Source: Flavobacteriaceae bacterium MAR_2010_72 (GTDB lineage Bacteria > Bacteroidota > Bacteroidia > Flavobacteriales > Flavobacteriaceae). From it: a DNA stretch of 64,000 bases. Under the pieces are notes generated by a model. It saw only the letters and a list, made by a program, of their open reading frames with translations, had not been told where the DNA came from and did not search any database. The stretch spans positions 1,612,001-1,676,000 of the forward strand of contig QXCW01000002.1 of NCBI GenBank assembly GCA_003550275.1. The letters are read 5' to 3'. Position 1 is the stretch's first letter. Each line of letters starts with the position of its first letter. Shown in pieces: positions 25,985-36,800 of this stretch. A program made the position numbers and the translations under genes.

Positions 25985-27361
25985 TTATATTTTAAGCGAG
26001 TTGAATAGTTCTACTAGTTTTGGATTTGATGGTCTTGGCGCATCAGCACTTACAATATTACCATCTGGATCTACTAAAATAAATCGCGGAATACCATCAA
26101 TAGCATAATCAGTAACGAATTTAGATTTCCAATCATTATCGGCAAATAATTGAATGCCTCCCAATTCCATTTCCTCAACCATAGTTGTCCATTTGTCATG
26201 GTCTTTGGCAACATCAATAGATGTTCTTACAAACTCAATATTTTTTCCATGGAATTGGGTTTCAACCTCCTTTAAAAAAGGGATTTCGCGCTTACAAGGT
26301 CCGCACCAAGTTGCCCAAACATCTATGTAAACATACTTACCTTTTAAGTCAGCAAGTGAGAGTGTACCGCCTTTATGGTTTTCATAATTGTTAAATTGTG
26401 GTGATGGTTTTCCTCTAACCAAATCTTTAGCTTTAGCATAGGTCAAATCAAGATTTTCTTTGATTTTGGAATCAGTAGCATTATTGACAAAAAAAGTATA
26501 AAGCGATTCCATATTGGGATTACCAGGAGAAACTAAAAAGCGTCCTAAATACGAAATAACATCATTTTTTAGGGCAGGGATTTTAACTTCCGTGATGGCT
26601 TTCAAATTCTCTGTCGACGTATTTTGGTAGTCGTCTCCAATAGATTCAAAAATTTCATCCAAAACATTTCTTAACGCCATATTTTTATAAGACGATGAGT
26701 TTTTATAGGCTTTTGCATCATCAAAAGTTAGTTGTTTTAAACCTTCTGGTAGGAAATCACTAGTAACTTTAAAGTCTTCATTTTTAGTATAATACTTGTG
26801 ACTTCCTTCATAACTGTTTAACATTGAATAACTGTCGTATTCAAGGTTTTTGGTTTCATCCGCTATGAAACTAGCGTCGGCATCAATAAGCGCTGTCAAC
26901 AGCATTTCATTACTTTGTTTTAATGCTTCAACCTTTTCTTTGAAAGCACTTTCTTCTAACATATAAAGCTCTTGCGAGTTATCCGTGTGTTTTTCAACAT
27001 TTAATTGCTTTGCAGCTAAATAATTGTTTTCAACAGAACCGACACCAGTATATTTAATAGTCTCATCAAATAAATTTTGGTCAACCGAGATATTCAAATT
27101 ATCTCCGTTTTTTAGGTAAACTTTTGTGGCCTCTCTGCCTATACTGAAATCATAAAAACCAGGCTCTGAGAGTTTTAAAGTATCAGCAAATGTACCATCA
27201 GGTTTTATACTGATGTCTTGGTTGAAATCAACACCGTTTAAAGTTATTTTATCGGCGGTTGGATTAATCACCTGCCCAGAAAGGAGCGCATAATCAATTT
27301 TAGGTTCGGTTGTGCATGCCACCATAGTCATGGCGCAATACAGAAAAAGTAAATGCTTCAT
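25985..27361 (-). CDS. TlpA-like thiol-disulfide oxidoreductase lipoprotein
   Basis: 458 residues. The signal MKHLLFLYCAMTMVAC gives a lipobox Cys16. The N-terminal part (about 25-120) is a DUF4369-like beta domain; a helical middle domain runs about 130-310; the C-terminal thioredoxin domain has WCGPC at 352-356 and the cis-Pro region GIPRFILVDPDG. Such Bacteroidota proteins are envelope-anchored disulfide reductases. Their usual role is in cysteine maintenance or nutrient stress; the specific partner here is unknown. Cysteine-rich exported adhesins are encoded next to it, but a link is only a suggestion. Confidence 0.85.
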   Translation of the reverse strand: MKHLLFLYCAMTMVACTTEPKIDYALLSGQVINPTADKITLNGVDFNQDISIKPDGTFADTLKLSEPGFYDFSIGREATKVYLKNGDNLNISVDQNLFDETIKYTGVGSVENNYLAAKQLNVEKHTDNSQELYMLEESAFKEKVEALKQSNEMLLTALIDADASFIADETKNLEYDSYSMLNSYEGSHKYYTKNEDFKVTSDFLPEGLKQLTFDDAKAYKNSSSYKNMALRNVLDEIFESIGDDYQNTSTENLKAITEVKIPALKNDVISYLGRFLVSPGNPNMESLYTFFVNNATDSKIKENLDLTYAKAKDLVRGKPSPQFNNYENHKGGTLSLADLKGKYVYIDVWATWCGPCKREIPFLKEVETQFHGKNIEFVRTSIDVAKDHDKWTTMVEEMELGGIQLFADNDWKSKFVTDYAIDGIPRFILVDPDGNIVSADAPRPSNPKLVELFNSLKI

Positions 27362-27840
27362 TAATAAGGATTTTGATATTCATAAAAATAAGGAGATTAT
27401 TTAATTAAGTTGAATCATTTTATGAATTATTAACATTTAGTTTTAGGATTTTAAGGATCAATTACCCTTGAGGTGTTCATAAATGTGAATTTCATCGAAT
27501 TTTATGAATGCTTTAACATTTAATCGAATAAAACAACTGATAATCGCATAGAATTAGACTAAAAATTTAAAAAGGTGTTACTTGTCTTTTAAAACAATCC
27601 GTTGGTCTAAAAATTGAATTTATGATTTTTACAATTGATTTATTATTCTAAATTTGATTTATAAGTTTGAAAGAATTTTCTCTTTCATTTAAGGTTTGAT
27701 TAATAGCAGAATTAAGCCGCTTTCTACAGTATTTAACTCACCTATGTTAAATCAATCTTGAAGTGTTTCAAGGTTGGTTAGTCTATTTTACACCCTACAT
27801 ATTTGTTATGTTAACAGATTATTAATTAATCCAAAATGTT
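27362..27840. other. Intergenic region upstream of the giant adhesin gene
   Basis: 479 bp, very AT-rich, no ORF. About the last 140 bp (from 27698) are clearly related to the DNA upstream of the paralogous gene at 38085: both run from a TTAATAGCA block through TATGTTAAAT and TTATGTTAACA to the shared TTATGTTAATGTACAAA at the start codon. I could not place a consensus -33/-7 promoter with confidence. Confidence 0.6.
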
Positions 27841-30800
27841 ATGTTAATGTACAAATTTACTCAAATCAACAAGAACTGGTATGACTTCTGTTGTCCTACG
27901 GTTTTTAAGAATTTAACGAAAAGTATAACAGGCCTTGGCTTGCTTATGCTTTTTTTATTTAGTGCTAATACGCTGAATGCTCAAGTTGTGCCCTGTATAG
28001 ATGGTAATTCTACCGAATGGGGAACAGCACAATTACAGGCAGAGCCTACTTTTGAACATCAAACAGATGTTTTTACAGGTAATCAGGATGATATTTACAC
28101 GAGTTCCAAAGATTTTAAATTATTTGGAAATGGTGGTCAGCCAGACTATAATGGTTGGACCCTAAGTCCTATGCAGGCCAAGAGTGATATCATGAATGCG
28201 GCTGCAGTAGTATTAACAGGAATAAGTTCACCTCCGGGGTGTTCGGGCACATTTGGGGCTTACGATCCTACACACACTTATCTCTTCTTTGCAGGTGACA
28301 GGGAAAGTAACAATGGGTCCGGCTACATTGGCTTTTGGTTCTTATTAAATGGATCTTCGCCAACAACTAATGCCAATGGTGATAAAATATTCGATCCGCC
28401 ACATGCCGTTGGAGATTTATTAATTCTTGCCAATTTTGAAAGTGGTGGTCGAGATGCCATTGTAACCGTACTAAAATGGGTAGGCCCAGGTAATGGAACC
28501 CACGGTAATAATCTTTCATTGGTTTTACAAGGTACTAATGCTCAAGTGGGGCAAAATAATGCAACACAAACTCCAGTTCCAAATGGATTTGTGGTTCCTG
28601 CGGGACAAACAGTATACGATTATAATGAATTCTATGAGGGAGTTATAGATTTAACCGAGGTCTTTGATTTACAAGATCCAGCTAACTCTCAATTAATTTG
28701 CTCTGCAACATGGATGCTCGAAACTAGATCATCTAAAGAAATAACTGCTGACTTAAAGGATTATGTAGCAGGAAGTTTTCAATTGGCACCAACCGTAAAG
28801 GTAACTGATGATGTTGCTTGCGTTGGTGATTCAGTAAGCTTAACAGCTTCTCTTCATGACGGTAATGATAACACAATTTCTAATACAGGCTATACATTTA
28901 CATGGTCTGGACCAGGGTCTTTTACTGGTCAAGGCACAGCTACAATTACTTTTGATCCGGTAGCTTCGACAGATGCTGGAGATTATTCTGTAACGGTAAC
29001 GAGTACAACAAAATGTAATCCTGATCCTAATTCTGGAACTGGTACACTGACCGTTTATGATTTGCCTGTGGTAATGGCTGATGATGCTTCAGTAGAATGT
29101 ACCAACTTAACAGTTCAACTAACCGCTTCACCAACAGGTGGTACTTGGAGTGATGTAGATGGGAATGTAAGTGCCAACGGGTTATTTGATGCTACAGGAT
29201 TAGATAATGGTATATATAACGTAACATATACATACACAGATGGAAATGGATGCACCAATAGTGCAGGTGCTGAAGTAACAGTTAATCCTGCTCCAGCTTT
29301 AGAAATAAATTGTCCAACTGCAGTTTCGGTAAGTTGTACAGACGATATTAATACTGTCTTTTCAAATTGGTTAGCAGGTTTTACAACCAGTGGTGGAGGT
29401 GGTACAGTTACTGAAAATTATGTAGTAACTGTAGACGGTAATCCAATCGCTTTTGAGAATTTAACAGCGCCAACAAATTATTGTGATGGTTCCGTTATTT
29501 CAATTACATATAGTGTTAGTGATGAATGTGATCAAAGTAAGGAATGTAGTTCTACGTTTACTTTAAATGTAATAACCACGGGTCCAGATGCAGGAGCAGA
29601 TGACGGAAGCACGGTAGAGTGCGAGGCGGATGCTACAGAGCCAACACCACCTTCGGTAAATGATCATTGTGGTAATGCCATTACACCATCAGCCGCTGTA
29701 AGAGGAGGCACTTATGATGGATGTGAAGGAACGATCACATACACATTTACATATACTGATTGTGCAGGGAACAGTGATGATTGGGTTTACACTTATACTG
29801 TAGACTTAACCACGGGTCCAGATGCAGGAGCAGATGACGGAAGCACGGTAGAGTGCGAGGCGGATGCTACAGAGCCAACACCACCTTCGGTAAATGATCA
29901 TTGTGGTAATGCCATTACACCATCAGCCGCTGTAAGAGGAGGCACTTATGATGGATGTGAAGGAACGATCACATACACATTTACATATACTGATTGTGCA
30001 GGGAACAGTGATGATTGGGTTTACACTTATACTGTAGACTTAACCACGGGTCCAGATGCAGGAGCAGATGACGGAAGCACGGTAGAGTGCGAGGCGGATG
30101 CTACAGAGCCAACACCACCTTCGGTAAATGATCATTGTGGTAATGCCATTACACCATCAGCCGCTGTAAGAGGAGGCACTTATGATGGATGTGAAGGAAC
30201 GATCACATACACATTTACATATACTGATTGTGCAGGGAACAGTGATGATTGGGTTTACACTTATACTGTAGACTTAACCACGGGTCCAGATGCAGGAGCA
30301 GATGATGGAAGCACGGTAGAGTGCGAGGCGGATGCTACAGAGCCAACACCACCTTCGGTAAATGATCATTGTGGTAATGCCATTACACCATCAGCCGCTG
30401 TAAGAGGAGGCACTTATGATGGATGTGAAGGAACGATCACATACACATTTACATATACTGATTGTGCAGGGAACAGTGATGATTGGGTTTACACTTATAC
30501 TGTAGACTTAACCACGGGTCCAGATGCAGGAGCAGATGACGGAAGCACGGTAGAGTGCGAGGCGGATGCTACAGAGCCAACACCACCTTCGGTAAATGAT
30601 CATTGTGGTAATGCCATTACACCATCAGCCGCTGTAAGAGGAGGCACTTATGATGGATGTGAAGGAACGATCACATACACATTTACATATACTGATTGTG
30701 CAGGGAACAGTGATGATTGGGTTTACACTTATACTGTAGACTTAACCACGGGTCCAGATGCAGGAGCAGATGACGGAAGCACGGTAGAGTGCGAGGCGGA

Positions 30801-33800
30801 TGCTACAGAGCCAACACCACCTTCGGTAAATGATCATTGTGGTAATGCCATTACACCATCAGCCGCTGTAAGAGGAGGCACTTATGATGGATGTGAAGGA
30901 ACGATCACATACACATTTACATATACTGATTGTGCAGGGAACAGTGATGATTGGGTTTACACTTATACTGTAGACTTAACCACGGGTCCAGATGCAGGAG
31001 CGGATGACGGAAGCACGGTAGAGTGCGAGGCGGATGCTACAGAGCCAACACCACCTTCGGTAAATGATCATTGTGGTAATGCCATTACACCATCAGCCGC
31101 TGTAAGAGGAGGCACTTATGATGGATGTGAAGGAACGATCACATACACATTTACATATACTGATTGTGCAGGGAACAGTGATGATTGGGTTTACACTTAT
31201 ACTGTAGACTTAACCACGGGTCCAGATGCAGGAGCAGATGATGGAAGCACGGTAGAGTGCGAGGCGGATGCTACAGAGCCAACACCACCTTCGGTAAATG
31301 ATCATTGTGGTAATGCCATTACACCATCAGCCGCTGTAAGAGGAGGCACTTATGATGGATGTGAAGGAACGATCACATACACATTTACATATACTGATTG
31401 TGCAGGGAACAGTGATGATTGGGTTTACACTTATACTGTAGACTTAACCACGGGTCCAGATGCAGGAGCGGATGACGGAAGCACGGTAGAGTGCGAGGCG
31501 GATGCTACAGAGCCAACACCACCTTCGGTAAATGATCATTGTGGTAATGCCATTACACCATCAGCCGCTGTAAGAGGAGGCACTTATGATGGATGTGAAG
31601 GAACGATCACATACACATTTACATATACTGATTGTGCAGGGAACAGTGATGATTGGGTTTACACTTATACTGTAGACTTAACCACGGGTCCAGATGCAGG
31701 AGCAGATGACGGAAGCACGGTAGAGTGCGAGGCGGATGCTACAGAGCCAACACCACCTTCGGTAAATGATCATTGTGGTAATGCCATTACACCATCAGCC
31801 GCTGTAAGAGGAGGCACTTATGATGGATGTGAAGGAACGATCACATACACATTTACATATACTGATTGTGCAGGGAACAGTGATGATTGGGTTTACACTT
31901 ATACTGTAGACTTAACCACGGGTCCAGATGCAGGAGCAGATGACGGAAGCACGGTAGAGTGCGAGGCGGATGCTACAGAGCCAACACCACCTTCGGTAAA
32001 TGATCATTGTGGTAATGCCATTACACCATCAGCCGCTATAAGAGGAGGCACTTATGATGGATGTGAAGGAACGATCACATACACATTTACATATACTGAT
32101 TGTGCAGGGAACAGTGATGATTGGGTTTACACTTATACTGTAGACTTAACCACGGGTCCAGATGCAGGAGCAGATGACGGAAGCACGGTAGAGTGCGAGG
32201 CGGATGCTACAGAGCCAACACCACCTTCGGTAAATGATCATTGTGGTAATGCCATTACACCATCAGCCGCTGTAAGAGGAGGCACTTATGATGGATGTGA
32301 AGGAACGATCACATACACATTTACATATACTGATTGTGCAGGGAACAGTGATGATTGGGTTTACACTTATACTGTAGACTTAACCACGGGTCCAGATGCA
32401 GGAGCAGATGATGGAAGCACGGTAGAGTGCGAGGCGGATGCTACAGAGCCAACACCACCTTCGGTAAATGATCATTGTGGTAATGCCATTACACCATCAG
32501 CCGCTGTAAGAGGAGGCACTTATGATGGATGTGAAGGAACGATCACATACACATTTACATATACTGATTGTGCAGGGAACAGTGATGATTGGGTTTACAC
32601 TTATACTGTAGACTTAACCACGGGTCCAGATGCAGGAGCAGATGACGGAAGCACGGTAGAGTGCGAGGCGGATGCTACAGAGCCAACACCACCTTCGGTA
32701 AATGATCATTGTGGTAATGCCATTACACCATCAGCCGCTGTAAGAGGAGGCACTTATGATGGATGTGAAGGAACGATCACATACACATTTACATATACTG
32801 ATTGTGCAGGGAACAGTGATGATTGGGTTTACACTTATACTGTAGACTTAACCACGGGTCCAGATGCAGGAGCAGATGATGGAAGCACGGTAGAGTGCGA
32901 GGCGGATGCTACAGAGCCAACACCACCTTCGGTAAATGATCATTGTGGTAATGCCATTACACCATCAGCCGCTGTAAGAGGAGGCACTTATGATGGATGT
33001 GAAGGAACGATCACATACACATTTACATATACTGATTGTGCAGGGAACAGTGATGATTGGGTTTACACTTATACTGTAGACTTAACCACGGGTCCAGATG
33101 CAGGAGCAGATGACGGAAGCACGGTAGAGTGCGAGGCGGATGCTACAGAGCCAACACCACCTTCGGTAAATGATCATTGTGGTAATGCCATTACACCATC
33201 AGCCGCTGTAAGAGGAGGCACTTATGATGGATGTGAAGGAACGATCACATACACATTTACATATACTGATTGTGCAGGGAACAGTGATGATTGGGTTTAC
33301 ACTTATACTGTAGACTTAACCACGGGTCCAGATGCAGGAGCAGATGATGGAAGCACGGTAGAGTGCGAGGCGGATGCTACAGAGCCAACACCACCTTCGG
33401 TAAATGATCATTGTGGTAATGCCATTACACCATCAGCCGCTGTAAGAGGAGGCACTTATGATGGATGTGAAGGAACGATCACATACACATTTACATATAC
33501 TGATTGTGCAGGGAACAGTGATGATTGGGTTTACACTTATACTGTAGACTTAACCACGGGTCCAGATGCAGGAGCAGATGACGGAAGCACGGTAGAGTGC
33601 GAGGCGGATGCTACAGAGCCAACACCACCTTCGGTAAATGATCATTGTGGTAATGCCATTACACCATCAGCCGCTGTAAGAGGAGGCACTTATGATGGAT
33701 GTGAAGGAACGATCACATACACATTTACATATACTGATTGTGCAGGGAACAGTGATGATTGGGTTTACACTTATACTGTAGACTTAACCACGGGTCCAGA

Positions 33801-36800
33801 TGCAGGAGCAGATGACGGAAGCACGGTAGAGTGCGAGGCGGATGCTACAGAGCCAACACCACCTTCGGTAAATGATCATTGTGGTAATGCCATTACACCA
33901 TCAGCCGCTGTAAGAGGAGGCACTTATGATGGATGTGAAGGAACGATCACATACACATTTACATATACTGATTGTGCAGGGAACAGTGATGATTGGGTTT
34001 ACACTTATACTGTAGACTTAACCACGGGTCCAGATGCAGGAGCAGATGATGGAAGCACGGTAGAGTGCGAGGCGGATGCTACAGAGCCAACACCACCTTC
34101 GGTAAATGATCATTGTGGTAATGCCATTACACCATCAGCCGCTGTAAGAGGAGGCACTTATGATGGATGTGAAGGAACGATCACATACACATTTACATAT
34201 ACTGATTGTGCAGGGAACAGTGATGATTGGGTTTACACTTATACTGTAGACTTAACCACGGGTCCAGATGCAGGAGCAGATGACGGAAGCACGGTAGAGT
34301 GCGAGGCGGATGCTACAGAGCCAACACCACCTTCGGTAAATGATCATTGTGGTAATGCCATTACACCATCAGCCGCTGTAAGAGGAGGCACTTATGATGG
34401 ATGTGAAGGAACGATCACATACACATTTACATATACTGATTGTGCAGGGAACAGTGATGATTGGGTTTACACTTATACTGTAGACTTAACCACGGGTCCA
34501 GATGCAGGAGCAGATGACGGAAGCACGGTAGAGTGCGAGGCGGATGCTACAGAGCCAACACCACCTTCGGTAAATGATCATTGTGGTAATGCCATTACAC
34601 CATCAGCCGCTGTAAGAGGAGGCACTTATGATGGATGTGAAGGAACGATCACATACACATTTACATATACTGATTGTGCAGGGAACAGTGATGATTGGGT
34701 TTACACTTATACTGTAGACTTAACCACGGGTCCAGATGCAGGAGCGGATGACGGAAGCACGGTAGAGTGCGAGGCGGATGCTACAGAGCCAACACCACCT
34801 TCGGTAAATGATCATTGTGGTAATGCCATTACACCATCAGCCGCTGTAAGAGGAGGCACTTATGATGGATGTGAAGGAACGATCACATACACATTTACAT
34901 ATACTGATTGTGCAGGGAACAGTGATGATTGGGTTTACACTTATACTGTAGACTTAACCACGGGTCCAGATGCAGGAGCAGATGATGGAAGCACGGTAGA
35001 GTGCGAGGCGGATGCTACAGAGCCAACACCACCTTCGGTAAATGATCATTGTGGTAATGCCATTACACCATCAGCCGCTGTAAGAGGAGGCACTTATGAT
35101 GGATGTGAAGGAACGATCACATACACATTTACATATACTGATTGTGCAGGGAACAGTGATGATTGGGTTTACACTTATACTGTAGACTTAACCACGGGTC
35201 CAGATGCAGGAGCGGATGACGGAAGCACGGTAGAGTGCGAGGCGGATGCTACAGAGCCAACACCACCTTCGGTAAATGATCATTGTGGTAATGCCATTAC
35301 ACCATCAGCCGCTGTAAGAGGAGGCACTTATGATGGATGTGAAGGAACGATCACATACACATTTACATATACTGATTGTGCAGGGAACAGTGATGATTGG
35401 GTTTACACTTATACTGTAGACTTAACCACGGGTCCAGATGCAGGAGCGGATGACGGAAGCACGGTAGAGTGCGAGGCGGATGCTACAGAGCCAACACCAC
35501 CTTCGGTAAATGATCATTGTGGTAATGCCATTACACCATCAGCCGCTGTAAGAGGAGGCACTTATGATGGATGTGAAGGAACGATCACATACACATTTAC
35601 ATATACTGATTGTGCAGGGAACAGTGATGATTGGGTTTACACTTATACTGTAGACTTAACCACGGGTCCAGATGCAGGAGCAGATGACGGAAGCACGGTA
35701 GAGTGCGAGGCGGATGCTACAGAGCCAACACCACCTTCGGTAAATGATCATTGTGGTAATGCCATTACACCATCAGCCGCTGTAAGAGGAGGCACTTATG
35801 ATGGATGTGAAGGAACGATCACATACACATTTACATATACTGATTGTGCAGGGAACAGTGATGATTGGGTTTACACTTATACTGTAGACTTAACCACGGG
35901 TCCAGATGCAGGAGCAGATGACGGAAGCACGGTAGAGTGCGAGGCGGATGCTACAGAGCCAACACCACCTTCGGTAAATGATCATTGTGGTAATGCCATT
36001 ACACCATCAGCCGCTGTAAGAGGAGGCACTTATGATGGATGTGAAGGAACGATCACATACACATTTACATATACTGATTGTGCAGGGAACAGTGATGATT
36101 GGGTTTACACTTATACTGTAGACTTAACCACGGGTCCAGATGCAGGAGCAGATGACGGAAGCACGGTAGAGTGCGAGGCGGATGCTACAGAGCCAACACC
36201 ACCTTCGGTAAATGATCATTGTGGTAATGCCATTACACCATCAGCCGCTGTAAGAGGAGGCACTTATGATGGATGTGAAGGAACGATCACATACACATTT
36301 ACATATACTGATTGTGCAGGGAACAGTGATGATTGGGTTTACACTTATACTGTAGACTTAACCACGGGTCCAGATGCAGGAGCAGATGACGGAAGCACGG
36401 TAGAGTGCGAGGCGGATGCTACAGAGCCAACACCACCTTCGGTAAATGATCATTGTGGTAATGCCATTACACCATCAGCCGCTGTAAGAGGAGGCACTTA
36501 TGATGGATGTGAAGGAACGATCACATACACATTTACATATACTGATTGTGCAGGGAACAGTGATGATTGGGTTTACACTTATACTGTAGACGATACAACG
36601 GATCCAATAATCCATAATGTACCAGTCGATGGCGAAGTATGTAATGGTCCAGTTCCAGAGTATTTAGATGCTACTTGGACAGACAATTGTGGCGAAGGTG
36701 GAGATTTGAGAGCTTATCCAGTACTAGTAGGTGAGGATGAGTGTATCAAAACCTATGAGTATACATTTACAGCAACAGATTGCGCAGGTAATTCTACGAC

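Noticed and set aside
29581-36600. CRISPR array or diversity-generating retroelement target
   Set aside because: Units are directly adjacent, in frame and without spacers; there is no cas gene, no reverse transcriptase, and no adenine-biased variable region.
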